The notes under the pieces: model-generated
The model's input: the letters and a program-made list of their open reading frames with translations, nothing else
The model's database searches: none
Told to the model about the DNA's origin: nothing
Program-made: the position numbers and the translations under genes
Shown: piece by piece, positions 1-8,068 of the stretch
How the letters are laid out: the number at the start of each line of letters is the position of its first letter
Numbering within the stretch: position 1 is the first letter of the stretch
Source: Curtobacterium sp. VKM Ac-2865
Lineage (GTDB): Bacteria > Actinomycetota > Actinomycetes > Actinomycetales > Microbacteriaceae
Direction: 5' to 3'
NCBI RefSeq assembly: GCF_015350905.1
Contig: NZ_JADKRZ010000004.1
Coordinates: forward strand, 62,001-126,000
Length of the DNA stretch: 64,000 nt

Positions 1-1
1 C

Positions 2-1132
2 ATCGTCCTGGTGATCGCCCGCCTGGTGCAGGGGCTCGCGGGCGGTCTGCTCACCCCGCAGGTCACCGCGCTCATCCAGCAGCTGTTCCGCGGCAAGGAA
101 CGTGGCACCGCCTTCGGGCTCTTCGGTGCGACGGTGGGCATCGCGACCGCGATCGGTCCGCTCATCGGCGGCCTGCTCATCACCGCGTTCGGCACCGAGA
201 ACGGCTGGCGCTTCGTCTTCTTCGTGAACCTGCCCGTCGGGCTCGTCACGATCCTCCTGGCCTTCCGCTACCTGCCGGGCATGAGCAGCACCGAGCGGGG
301 ACGGAAGCACGACTTCGACCCGGTCGGCATCGTGCTGCTCGGCGCCGCGGTGGTCGCCCTGCTCCTGCCCTTCGTGCAGTCCTCGGAGTGGAAGGGGAAC
401 ACGAAGTGGTGGCTCGTGGTCGTCGCCGTCGTGCTCGGTGCGCTCTTCGTCCTGTGGGAGCGGCGCTACGAGCGGACCAAGGAGCCCCTGATCGACCTCG
501 GGCTCTTCCGCCGTCGCTCCTTCTCGCTCGGCGTCGGCCTGGCCACGCTCTACTTCGCCGGGTTCACCCCGCTGTTCTTCGTCCTGACGCTCGCGCTGCA
601 GTCGGGGCTGCACTACTCGGCGCTGATGGCCGGGCTGTCGTCGGTGCCCTTCGCGATCGGCTCGGGCATCGCCTCGACCATCGGCGGCCGGATCGTGCAC
701 CGCTTCGGCCGGCAGCTCATCGTCATCGGGACGATCCTCGTGCTGCTCGGGCTCGGTGCGGTCATCTGGGTGGTCGCGAACCACTACCGGTCCGACCTCG
801 GCTGGTGGCTCGTCCTGCCGCTGCTGGTCGCCGGCGTCGGCTCCGGCCTGACGATCTCCCCGAACCAGACGCTCACGCTCTCCGAGGTGCCCGTCGAACA
901 GGGCGGCTCGGCTGGCGGGCTCATCCAGGTCGGGGCGCGGGTCGGGTCAGCGGTCGGGATCGCTGCGGTCGGCAGCGTCTTCTACTCGATCCTGGCGAAC
1001 TCGAACGGTGACTACGCGAAGGGCCTGCCGCTCGGGCTCGGCGTCTCGCTCGGCTTCGTCGCGGCGGCGCTGGTCGCAGGGATCGTCGACGTGGTCGTCG
1101 GGAAGGTGCGAGGGACCGAAGCGACGGTCTGA
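2..1132 (+). CDS. MFS drug exporter, DHA2 type (5' truncated)
   Basis: Multidrug efflux permease of the major facilitator superfamily, predicted to expel small hydrophobic compounds using the proton gradient across the cytoplasmic membrane. The reading frame is already open at the window edge, so the true start and the first transmembrane segments lie outside; about 376 residues are visible. A glycine-rich antiporter motif C (GATVGIATAIGPLIGG) follows the stretch RLVQGLAGGLLTPQ, the usual arrangement in EmrB/QacA-type exporters. About ten hydrophobic segments follow. A hairpin terminator and a 171-bp repeat lie just downstream. The substrate cannot be read from the sequence. Confidence 0.85.
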   Translation: MVLVIARLVQGLAGGLLTPQVTALIQQLFRGKERGTAFGLFGATVGIATAIGPLIGGLLITAFGTENGWRFVFFVNLPVGLVTILLAFRYLPGMSSTERGRKHDFDPVGIVLLGAAVVALLLPFVQSSEWKGNTKWWLVVVAVVLGALFVLWERRYERTKEPLIDLGLFRRRSFSLGVGLATLYFAGFTPLFFVLTLALQSGLHYSALMAGLSSVPFAIGSGIASTIGGRIVHRFGRQLIVIGTILVLLGLGAVIWVVANHYRSDLGWWLVLPLLVAGVGSGLTISPNQTLTLSEVPVEQGGSAGGLIQVGARVGSAVGIAAVGSVFYSILANSNGDYAKGLPLGLGVSLGFVAAALVAGIVDVVVGKVRGTEATV

Positions 1133-1162
1133 GCACCGGACGGCGGTTCTCGTTTCGCGACG

Positions 1163-1210
1163 TGACGGATCCGGTTCGCGGATCTCGGGGCGAGCCGACC
1201 GGATCCGTCA
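1163..1210. repeat. 48-bp palindromic element, family C, copy 1
   Basis: Left arm TGACGGATCCGGT and right arm ACCGGATCCGTCA pair perfectly around a 22-base centre. The same 48-bp element occurs at 4563, 44252, 60465, 60580 and 60695 in this window. The bases after the right arm in this copy (GCGCAGATCGAA) are also conserved in other copies, so the element has an orientation. Confidence 0.8.
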
Positions 1211-1271
1211 CGGCGCAGATCGAAGTCCGGTCCGGCGGTCGGCTTGCGGGTGCCGGGGCCAGACCGAGACG

Positions 1272-1311
1272 GACGGTAGGCTCGGTGCCAGCTGGCATCG
1301 AGCCTCCCGTC
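1272..1311 (+). terminator. Terminator-like hairpin, family D
   Basis: Arms GACGGTAGGCTCGGTGCC and GGCATCGAGCCTCCCGTC form an 18-bp stem with two mispairs around a short loop, about 140 bp after the exporter stop codon. No run of T follows. It belongs to a family of near-identical hairpins found at gene ends throughout the window. Confidence 0.6.
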
Positions 1312-1396
1312 GGTCGTGGTGATCGGGACTGGACCATCGAACGGCCACCCGTTCTGGACGGGTGCGCTTTCGCCGTCGGTGTTGTACGTTCACTGC

Positions 1397-1834
1397 ATGC
1401 GATACATCACATTCAAGCAGGGCAAGTACGTCACGGTGGCCCTCGGAGCCGCGCTGGTCGGCGTGCTCGCGCTGCCCGCTACGGCATCGGCATCGGCATC
1501 GGCGTCGGGCGTGGGCCTCGTCGGCGAACAAGCGTCCGGAGGATCCGCCGTGATCATCGGCGGCGAGGGGACACGGGTCATCGTGGACGACACGGCGGGC
1601 GACGGGCGTCTGCGGACCACGCAGCGAGTCGGCGGCGGCGTGTGGATCTACGGCATCGGCGGCGGGAACTCGTACTCGTACTACGACCACAGCGGCAAGA
1701 CGCACAAGTCGACGGCCTGCGCCGGCTTCGGGACGAGCTGCAGGAGTTCTGGGTGGGTGGCGAAGGGCACGCGCTCCGTCGCACAGGTCCTGCGGACCGC
1801 GGGCGGCAACACCGCCTTCTGGGACACGAAGTAA
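1397..1834 (+). CDS. Lactococcin 972-like bacteriocin precursor
   Basis: Predicted secreted antibacterial peptide of 145 residues. The start chosen is ATG 1397, where a typical signal peptide begins (MRYITFKQGK, hydrophobic stretch to about residue 28, then ASASASA cleavage region). The C-terminal 67 residues match the lactococcin 972 pattern: GVWIYGIGGG, a tyrosine-rich SYSYYDHSGKTHKS, then SGWVAKG and a terminal FWDTK. Between signal peptide and core lies an acidic, glycine-rich segment (about residues 37-78). Two cysteines (108 and 115) could form a disulfide. The next two genes are the membrane protein and ABC ATPase that normally accompany this family. No ribosome binding site is obvious, so a leaderless mRNA is possible. 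Lactococcin 972 itself targets septum formation via lipid II; target here is inferred only. Confidence 0.85.
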   Translation: MRYITFKQGKYVTVALGAALVGVLALPATASASASASGVGLVGEQASGGSAVIIGGEGTRVIVDDTAGDGRLRTTQRVGGGVWIYGIGGGNSYSYYDHSGKTHKSTACAGFGTSCRSSGWVAKGTRSVAQVLRTAGGNTAFWDTK

Positions 1835-1844
1835 CGGCACTCGA

Positions 1845-3848
1845 GTGGCCTCGAACGTCCTCCGCGTGGGGACCGCTCTCGCAGCCGCGGTGGTCTCGTT
1901 CCTGATCGGCTTTGCCGTGCTCAGCGTTCAGGACACGCAGTCGATGGCGACGATCAGATCGGCACTGATCATCACCGAGGCGCACGAGGCCGCTCGTGTC
2001 GTCGACGTCCTCCGGTCGGAGGCCGAGCACCGCGGCGCCAACTTCTACCGCGTCCGGATGGACCCGACGGGGCGGACTCCGACGCGGACGCTGGTCCCGG
2101 TCATCGGCGACCGTGCCGCACACGACCGTGCGTTCCCGTCGGGTGAGTACGCGCGGTTCGACGTCTCCCTGACGACCGAGCTCGAGGCCACTGGAGACCC
2201 GCGCGGCAGCTGGCTCTCGACGCTTCCGCCGCGCGCACTGCAGGACGTCGCGACGACGTTGGGTCGCGCGGGTGTCGAGGCACAGGTGCAGTCGCTCGGG
2301 TGGGCCAGTCTGTTCCGGTTCATGGTCGGGTACACACCGACGGTGACGGCAGCAGCGGTCACGATGAGCGGTGCGTGGCTGCTCGGGTTCGTCCGAGCGG
2401 CGTCGCGTGCACGCGTGACAGCGGTCTCCAGGACCCTCGGTGTGCGGTGGCCGTCAGGGCGCGACGTCGGGATGTCCGTGCTGCTCGCGGCCGGCGCGTT
2501 CGTCGTCGTCGGCGGGTTCGCGATCGCAGTGCTCGACAGCTACAACGGAGGCCACCGGCTGGCCGCCTACTTCGCCGTGAGCGGTGCCATGTGGTGCTCC
2601 CTCGTGATCGCGTTCGTCTGTGGGTCCCGCCTGCCCGGTTCGCTGCCGCGCCGCCTGCGGTTCCGTGCCGCCTTCTCGGGGTGGCTGCCGTGGGGGAGAG
2701 GAGCCGTCCTGATGCCAGCCGTGCAGGTGCTGACGTTGACGCTCGTCGTGTTCCTCGTCGCCCAGGCCTTGACGGCATGGGGATCGCTCGTCGTCGTCCG
2801 CGACAGCCGTCCTGACTGGCAGGCATGTGCAGGGTGCACGACGACGATCTTCCAGGGCTTCGACGGCTCCACAGCGCTCGACGACGCAGTGGAGCCGTTC
2901 GCCTCGGCGGTCCGCGCGACCGAGGCCTCGGGCGGGGTCCTCCTCAGCTGGGCGCCCGGCGCGGCTCGTGGTGATCAGTACACCCCGGGCGACCCAGGGT
3001 CGAACGTGATCGTCGCCAACCCGACGTTCATCGAGCGTTCGCGGGGGCAGCTCCCTGATCCGCTCGACGGAGCGGACGGGCCCGGGGAGTGGGGGCTCCT
3101 GGTCCCGAGCGACCAGGCAGCGCGGGCAGCGGCCATCGCGGCCGAGTGGCGGACGTCCTTCCGCGAGCCGCTCGGAGAAGTCCCGAACCGGACGGCGCCG
3201 AAACGTCCGCACGTCGCCATGTACACACCCGGTGCCGTCTTCAACTACGGCCAGACCGACTTGCGCGACCGGGCGTACTCGGAGTCTCCCGTCATCGTCG
3301 TCGTCCCGGCGTCAGCCGGTCTCCTCGACGACGACGCCTACTTCGCCGCCGGTTCCGCCGGGGACCTCCTGTTCACCGGTGGCACCGCAACGACACACCG
3401 GGCGCTCGATGCCGCTGGCGTCCCTCGGTCCGTGTACGTGGTCGACTCGCTCGCCGACCAGATCGACCGCGGCATCGCGACGGCCCGAGCGCGGCTCCCC
3501 ACCGCACTGGTCGGTGGCGCAGCCGGGGTCCTCGCTGCGGTGGGCATGCTCGTCGTCCGCACCCGGGCCTCCGTGCTCGCGAACCGCGACCGGCTGGTCT
3601 TCCACCGCACGCACGGACGATCACCGAGCCGCGTCCATCTCCGGACCTGGTTCCGGATCTCGTCACTCCTGGCGGGGACCGCGGTTGCCCTCGTCCTCGC
3701 GATGCAGAGCGGCCTCACGGGCGCTGACGTCATTCCCCGAACCGTGGGGATCGTCTTCGGTGGGGTCGTCGTGCTGGTCGTCCTGACGACCGGGATCACC
3801 ACCGCTCGGACCGCCACGACGAAGGAGTTGCTCTCCCATGGGTACTAG
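1845..3848 (+). CDS. Bacteriocin-associated integral membrane protein (ABC permease-like)
   Basis: Protein of 667 residues with GTG start at 1845, ten bases after the bacteriocin stop. A hydrophobic segment at the N terminus (about 7-27), a group of segments near 155-290, and a C-terminal set of three (about 555-660) enclose a large presumably extracytoplasmic domain that carries a CAGC cysteine pair near residue 325. This architecture resembles the FtsX/MacB-like permeases called bacteriocin-associated integral membrane proteins, which are encoded beside lactococcin 972 genes and are thought to provide immunity, export or both. It overlaps the ATPase gene by 11 bases, so the two should be translated together and form one transporter. 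Confidence 0.8.
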   Translation: MASNVLRVGTALAAAVVSFLIGFAVLSVQDTQSMATIRSALIITEAHEAARVVDVLRSEAEHRGANFYRVRMDPTGRTPTRTLVPVIGDRAAHDRAFPSGEYARFDVSLTTELEATGDPRGSWLSTLPPRALQDVATTLGRAGVEAQVQSLGWASLFRFMVGYTPTVTAAAVTMSGAWLLGFVRAASRARVTAVSRTLGVRWPSGRDVGMSVLLAAGAFVVVGGFAIAVLDSYNGGHRLAAYFAVSGAMWCSLVIAFVCGSRLPGSLPRRLRFRAAFSGWLPWGRGAVLMPAVQVLTLTLVVFLVAQALTAWGSLVVVRDSRPDWQACAGCTTTIFQGFDGSTALDDAVEPFASAVRATEASGGVLLSWAPGAARGDQYTPGDPGSNVIVANPTFIERSRGQLPDPLDGADGPGEWGLLVPSDQAARAAAIAAEWRTSFREPLGEVPNRTAPKRPHVAMYTPGAVFNYGQTDLRDRAYSESPVIVVVPASAGLLDDDAYFAAGSAGDLLFTGGTATTHRALDAAGVPRSVYVVDSLADQIDRGIATARARLPTALVGGAAGVLAAVGMLVVRTRASVLANRDRLVFHRTHGRSPSRVHLRTWFRISSLLAGTAVALVLAMQSGLTGADVIPRTVGIVFGGVVVLVVLTTGITTARTATTKELLSHGY

Positions 3849-4503
3849 CGAGCATACTATCGAGGCGATCGGCATCCGTCACGAGGTCGGCGGCCGCCTG
3901 CTGTTCGACGCCCTCGATCTGACCGTCCGAGCGGGTGACGTGCACGCGGTGGTCGCACCTTCGGGCGCCGGGAAGTCGACACTGCTCCGGATGATCGGGG
4001 GGATCGAGCGCCCGAGCGCCGGCACGATCCGGGTCCTCGACCACGACGTCACGGCACTGCGGGGTGCGGAGCTGCGTCGACACCTCCGCGACCGTGTCGC
4101 GTTCGTGTTCCAGGACGCTGGCCTCGTCGACCGGTGGACGGTCCGTCGCAACATCACGGCGGCCGCTGCGGCAGCGCCACACATCCCGGTCGGCAAGCCG
4201 TCGAGCCTGGACGAAGCGGCAGACCTCCTCCGTCTGCCGCAGTCGCTCCTGGGGCGACGAGCCGCTGAGCTGAGCGGTGGGGAGCGTCAGCGGGTCGCGA
4301 TCGCCAGGGTCCTCGTGCGCAAGCCGCCGGTGGTGCTGATGGACGAGCCAACCGCCGCCCTGGACGCGGAGCTGACGGATCGCGTGGTGCACCTCGTCCG
4401 CGAGCTCTCCGATCAGGGTGCAACGATCGTGATGGCGACCCACGACCCGGTGGTCATCGGCGCCGTGGATGCGACCTCGACGCTGTTGCAGCGGTCCATC
4501 TGA
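3838..4503 (+). CDS. ABC transporter ATP-binding protein (bacteriocin immunity/export)
   Basis: ATPase of 221 residues, the size of LolD/MacB-type subunits. Walker A is APSGAGKST (40-48, with Ala in place of the usual first Gly), the signature LSGGE is at 145-149, Walker B VVLMDEP at 165-171, and the switch His at 202. The start ATG 3838 lies inside the end of the permease gene. It should power the permease encoded immediately upstream; together with the bacteriocin gene they form a three-gene operon ending at a strong hairpin. Whether it exports the peptide or protects the producer cannot be decided from sequence. Confidence 0.9.
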   Translation: MGTSEHTIEAIGIRHEVGGRLLFDALDLTVRAGDVHAVVAPSGAGKSTLLRMIGGIERPSAGTIRVLDHDVTALRGAELRRHLRDRVAFVFQDAGLVDRWTVRRNITAAAAAAPHIPVGKPSSLDEAADLLRLPQSLLGRRAAELSGGERQRVAIARVLVRKPPVVLMDEPTAALDAELTDRVVHLVRELSDQGATIVMATHDPVVIGAVDATSTLLQRSI

Positions 4504-4562
4504 CGGCTGGAAGCGTGCTGTCGACGGTCTGCGCAGGGGACGGCGGTTCTCGTTCTGCGTCG

Positions 4563-4610
4563 TGACGGATCTGGTTCGCGGATCTCGGGGCGAGCCGACC
4601 GGATCCGTCA
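4563..4610. repeat. 48-bp palindromic element, family C, copy 2
   Basis: Arms TGACGGATCTGGT and ACCGGATCCGTCA with one mispair. Same orientation and flanks as copy 1 (1163..1210). Confidence 0.8.
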
Positions 4611-4671
4611 CGGCGCAGATCGAAGTCCGGTCCGGCGGTCGGCCTGCGGGTGCCGGGGCCAAACCGAGACG

Positions 4672-4711
4672 GACGGGAGGCTCGGTGCCAGCTGGCACCG
4701 AGCCTCCCGTC
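4672..4711. terminator. Bidirectional terminator hairpin, family D
   Basis: A perfect 40-base palindrome (arm GACGGGAGGCTCGGTGCCAG, centre CAGCTG) between the convergent ends of the ABC ATPase and the phospholipase D-like gene. A fully symmetric hairpin at a convergent junction can stop transcription from both sides. Confidence 0.75.
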
Positions 4712-4726
4712 CGGTCCGGGGTCGCG

Positions 4727-6304
4727 TCAGAACTGCGTGGTGCCCCGCAGCGCGCGCGGGCGGCCGTCCGGGTCCACCGCGAGCCGGGCTGCCGGAGCCG
4801 CCCACAGGCGCTGCAGCGCGGAGACGGGCTCCGGCTCGTGCTGCCGGATGCGCCCAGGGGGACGGGGGCCGGGCTGGCCGTCCTCGTACCAGTGGTCGAG
4901 GGCCCGGGCGTGGGACCGCCAGAGCGCGAGGAGCTCGGCTCCCGAGCCGTCCAGCCGCGGGTCGTCCTGGGTGGTTGCGAGGTGCTCGGCCCAGAGCTCG
5001 TGTCGGAGGTCCCGCGCGAGCGTCCCGTCTGCCTCGGACGTGTCGACCACGGCGCAGGTGAGCTCGCTGTCCGACGTCCACGAACGCCGGTTGAAGTTGT
5101 CCGACCCGATCGTGAACCAGGCGTCGTCGACGATGCAGACCTTCGCGTGGATGTAGATCGGGCGGCCGGACTCGTGCTCCAGGTCGAACACCCCCACGCG
5201 GTCGGGGGCCGAGCGACGGAGGGTCGTGATCGCGTCGATCTGCCCGAGGCGGCTCGGTGGTCCGCCGAACACCCCGTCGGAGTTCGGGTACCGGGGCACG
5301 AGGATGATGACGCGCAGGTCGGGGTTCCGCTCGAGCGCCTCGGCGATGCCGGTGGCGACCTCGCGGGACCAGAGGTACTGGTCCTCGATGGTGATGAGGT
5401 CTCGCGCCGTGCGGAACGCCTTGCCGTAGGCGCGGGCGATGCTCCGCTCGCCCTCGGGGGCAAACGGGAACGGCGGGCGCTTGACGCCGTAGGTCCGGAG
5501 GAGCTGCACCGCGTGGTCGCCGGCGGGCGGGGGAGCGGGTGTGCGCTCGGGCAGCGGCTCGGGGCGGCGCGGCATCCGGACGAGTCGCTGCAGGAGCATC
5601 CGGTACGGCAGGCTGCGGTCGAGCGGGTGTGGGTCGTCCCACCGCTCGGCGAACACGGCGAGGACGTCGGCGACGACCGGGCCGCGGAGCTCCATCGAGG
5701 CGTCGTGCCACGCGGGCCGCTTGCCGTAGCGGGAGTCGATCGAGACCGGCTGCGGGTCGCCCTCGTGTGCGGCGTCGTCGCGGCGGCTGTGGCAGAGGTC
5801 GATGCCTCCGACGTAGGCGACGTCCCGCGAAGGGTCGTCGCGGTGCTGGATCACGAAGAACTTCTGGTGGTGGGAGCCGAACACGCGGACGCGCTGGTCG
5901 AGGAGGACCTCGCCGCCGGCGTCGTTGATCTTCCGCCCCAGCAGCTCGTTCGCCCGGGCGCTGAGCGACGCTGAGATCCGCTCGCCGTGGGAGCGCCAGA
6001 TCAGCCCGCGGACCTCGACCCCTGCCCGTGCCCGGTCGGCGAGCAGGTCGCCGATCGTCGGGCCGTCGGGCAGCAGGCGCTCGTCGGCGTCACCGCGCCA
6101 GTCGGTGAACCACACGCGGTCGCCGGGCTCGAGCGCGCTCAGCTCGGCGTGGATGCGCTCGAAGTACGGCGCCCCGTGCACCAGCGGGAGGACGAGGTTG
6201 CCCTCCGACCACGCGGGGGTGTCACCGGCACCGGCGTGCACCTCGGTGGCGGTGTTGCCGCGCTCGTCGCGGGCCAGGAACCAGTGACGTGGGTCGGTGG
6301 GCAC
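4727..6304 (-). CDS. Phospholipase D-like (HKD) protein
   Basis: Protein of 525 residues with GTG start, related to cardiolipin synthases and phospholipases D, which hydrolyse or transfer phosphodiester bonds through a His-Lys-Asp pair of motifs. The second motif is complete (H386, K388, D393, followed by the GSDN of the family). The first motif is HHQKFFVIQ (H146, K148), where the usual Asp is Gln153; the reaction may still run because His and Lys are present. No signal peptide or membrane segment is evident, so it is probably cytosolic. It stands alone, convergent with the bacteriocin operon. Substrate unknown. Confidence 0.8.
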   Translation of the reverse strand: MPTDPRHWFLARDERGNTATEVHAGAGDTPAWSEGNLVLPLVHGAPYFERIHAELSALEPGDRVWFTDWRGDADERLLPDGPTIGDLLADRARAGVEVRGLIWRSHGERISASLSARANELLGRKINDAGGEVLLDQRVRVFGSHHQKFFVIQHRDDPSRDVAYVGGIDLCHSRRDDAAHEGDPQPVSIDSRYGKRPAWHDASMELRGPVVADVLAVFAERWDDPHPLDRSLPYRMLLQRLVRMPRRPEPLPERTPAPPPAGDHAVQLLRTYGVKRPPFPFAPEGERSIARAYGKAFRTARDLITIEDQYLWSREVATGIAEALERNPDLRVIILVPRYPNSDGVFGGPPSRLGQIDAITTLRRSAPDRVGVFDLEHESGRPIYIHAKVCIVDDAWFTIGSDNFNRRSWTSDSELTCAVVDTSEADGTLARDLRHELWAEHLATTQDDPRLDGSGAELLALWRSHARALDHWYEDGQPGPRPPGRIRQHEPEPVSALQRLWAAPAARLAVDPDGRPRALRGTTQF

Positions 6305-6370
6305 GGTCGAACACTACGGGGCGCCGCCGGTCCGGGCATCGGTGGCGGCACGGAACCCGCGTGGGTCTTC

Positions 6371-7393
6371 TCAGACGGTGCCGTCCGGCTGCGCACTCGG
6401 CAGGTGGAACAGTCGCCGAGCGTTGCCCGACGCGAAGGCGTGGCGGGCGTCGTCGTCCGGGAACGCCCCGAGGAACGAGGTGATCGCGGCACTCGACGGC
6501 TGCTGGAACGGGTGGTCGGTGGAGAACAGCAGGCGGTCGGCGGTCGTGACCTCGAGCGCGTGACGGAGCATCGCCGGGTCGAGCATGCCGGAGGCTGTGA
6601 TCCACACGTTCTCGCGGAGGTACTCCGTGACCGTGCGGTCGAGGCGGGCCATCCGAGCGAGCCCGTCGGCCCGGTCGTGCCAGAACAGCAGGAGCTCTCC
6701 CCAGTGCCCGAGGACGAGCTGCAGGGCCGGGTGGCGGTCGAGGACGCCGCTCGTCATGAGCCGGAGCGCCGCCGTGCCTGCCTCGAGGTGCCACCCCCAG
6801 GAGAACGTGGCGAGGGCGAGGTCTGGCCCGTCGCCCAGGCCGGAGTACGACGCCGCCCGGACGGCGCGCGGAGGGATCTGCGGGTGGATGAACACCGGGT
6901 GCCCGGACTCGGCGGCGACTGCCCACAGGTCGTCGAAGCGCGGATCGTCGAGGAGCACGTCACCGGTCCGGCCGTGGACCATCGCCCCGACGAGCCCGAG
7001 TCGGGCTGCCCGTTCGAGCTCGGCCGCGGCGGCGACGGGATCGGCCAGCGGCAGCGTCGCCATGGCGCGGAAGCGGTCCGGCGCAGCGGCGATCGTGGCC
7101 GCTGCCTGGTCGTTCGCGTCACGGCTCAGCGCCACCGCGTCCGCGGGGTCGAGCCCCTGCGTCCCGGGTGGGGCGAGCGAGAGCACCTGCATCGCGACGC
7201 CCTGCTCGTCCATCGAGGCCAGCCGCCCCGGACCGGTGTCGGTCAGGCGTGCGCGGACGTCGCCGTGCTCGTTCAGCACGAGGCTGTCGTCGCGGCGATC
7301 GGGCGGCAGGGAGCGCTGGGCGGCGTCGATGCCCTCGTGGACCCAGTGTTCCTCGATGCCGATCAGGACCTCGGTCGCATCGTACATGGCCAC
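6371..7393 (-). CDS. Amidohydrolase-2 family protein (decarboxylase-like)
   Basis: TIM-barrel metal enzyme of 340 residues. The N terminus carries IGIEEHW, the Glu-x-His metal site typical of the gamma-resorcylate decarboxylase branch rather than the HxH of ordinary amidohydrolases. Further family marks are FIHPQIP (metal His), LGHWGE and FSTDHPF (metal Asp). Family members decarboxylate or hydrolyse aromatic or heterocyclic acids in the cytoplasm. It is divergent from a TetR gene across a 69-base gap that holds a palindrome, so control by that regulator is likely. Substrate not identifiable. Confidence 0.8.
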   Translation of the reverse strand: MAMYDATEVLIGIEEHWVHEGIDAAQRSLPPDRRDDSLVLNEHGDVRARLTDTGPGRLASMDEQGVAMQVLSLAPPGTQGLDPADAVALSRDANDQAAATIAAAPDRFRAMATLPLADPVAAAAELERAARLGLVGAMVHGRTGDVLLDDPRFDDLWAVAAESGHPVFIHPQIPPRAVRAASYSGLGDGPDLALATFSWGWHLEAGTAALRLMTSGVLDRHPALQLVLGHWGELLLFWHDRADGLARMARLDRTVTEYLRENVWITASGMLDPAMLRHALEVTTADRLLFSTDHPFQQPSSAAITSFLGAFPDDDARHAFASGNARRLFHLPSAQPDGTV

Positions 7394-7417
7394 TCCTCCG
7401 TCATTCGCTCACCGCGT

Positions 7418-7428
7418 GTTGAGTCAAC
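7418..7428. promoter_or_regulatory. Palindrome in divergent TetR/amidohydrolase promoter
   Basis: GTTGAGTCAAC is an 11-base palindrome 25 bases upstream of the amidohydrolase start and 34 bases upstream of the TetR start. Its position suggests an operator of the adjacent TetR protein; it is short for a TetR site, so the assignment is tentative. Confidence 0.4.
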
Positions 7429-7462
7429 GTAGCACGTCGCTCGTCGTCTGTAGAGTGAACCG

Positions 7463-8014
7463 GTGCCGGAGCCGTTGACCAGAGCCGAGCGACGCGCTGC
7501 GAGTGCCGCCAGGATCCTCGACGCCGCCCAGGTCGAGTTCGGCGAACACGGCGCCCGGGCCACCATCCGCGGCATCGCCCGTCGCGCCGGTGTCGACCCG
7601 TCGCTCGTGCTGCAGCACTACGGCTCGAAGGACGAGCTCTTCGCGCTCGCCGTCCGCCCGGTGTCGGAGCTCGCGGAGGACGAGGTCCCCGAGCACCTCC
7701 GCGACGTGCTCGATGCGCGCCTGCAGGACCTGCCCGCGTCGACCCGGGCGCTCATCCGCTCGATGCTGACCTCGCCCGAGGCGGCCGCGGTGATGCGCGA
7801 CTACCTGCAGGAACGCGTCGACGTCCTCGCCGGCACGAGCACGCGCGACGACGCTGAACTCCGGGCCGCGATCGTGGTGTCGAGCATCCTCGGGCTGACC
7901 ATCGCGCGGCACTTCGTCGGGCTCGAGGTGCTCGACCGGCGTGCTGCCGACGTCCCCGACCTCGTCGAACCGTGGCTCGCGGCACTGCTGGCGGAGCCGA
8001 CCGACACGCGTTGA
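7463..8014 (+). CDS. TetR family transcriptional regulator
   Basis: Repressor of 183 residues. The helix-turn-helix lies at about 25-57 (AAQVEFGEHGARATIRGIAR, then GVDPSLVLQHYGSKDEL). The C-terminal part resembles the TetR_C domain of regulators ending in a hydrophobic ligand pocket. It is divergent from the amidohydrolase gene and probably controls it and itself. The start (GTG 7463) gives the normal distance to the HTH. Confidence 0.88.
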   Translation: MPEPLTRAERRAASAARILDAAQVEFGEHGARATIRGIARRAGVDPSLVLQHYGSKDELFALAVRPVSELAEDEVPEHLRDVLDARLQDLPASTRALIRSMLTSPEAAAVMRDYLQERVDVLAGTSTRDDAELRAAIVVSSILGLTIARHFVGLEVLDRRAADVPDLVEPWLAALLAEPTDTR

Positions 8015-8068
8015 TCCGGGGTCGGCCTGCGGGTACCCGTTCGCGCCGCCGTGCGCCAGAATCGCCCC

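Larger units (their letters stand above)
1141..1311. repeat. 171-bp direct repeat, copy 1 (left of bacteriocin cassette)
   Basis: This stretch aligns without gaps to 4541..4711, with about 8 mismatches in 171 bases. The two copies are in the same orientation exactly 3,400 bp apart and enclose the bacteriocin, membrane protein and ABC ATPase genes. Each copy contains one 48-bp palindromic element (family C) followed by one terminator-like hairpin (family D). It fills most of the space between the exporter stop and the bacteriocin start. Confidence 0.85.
4541..4711. repeat. 171-bp direct repeat, copy 2 (right of bacteriocin cassette)
   Basis: Second copy of the repeat at 1141..1311, same orientation, offset 3,400 bp, about 95 % identical. 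It begins 38 bases after the ABC ATPase stop and ends 16 bases before the stop of the convergent phospholipase D-like gene. Confidence 0.85.

Noticed and set aside
1141-1311. Insertion-sequence ends or attachment sites at the bacteriocin cassette
   Set aside because: No transposase or integrase gene and no terminal inverted repeats were found; the repeats consist of elements also present elsewhere in the window.
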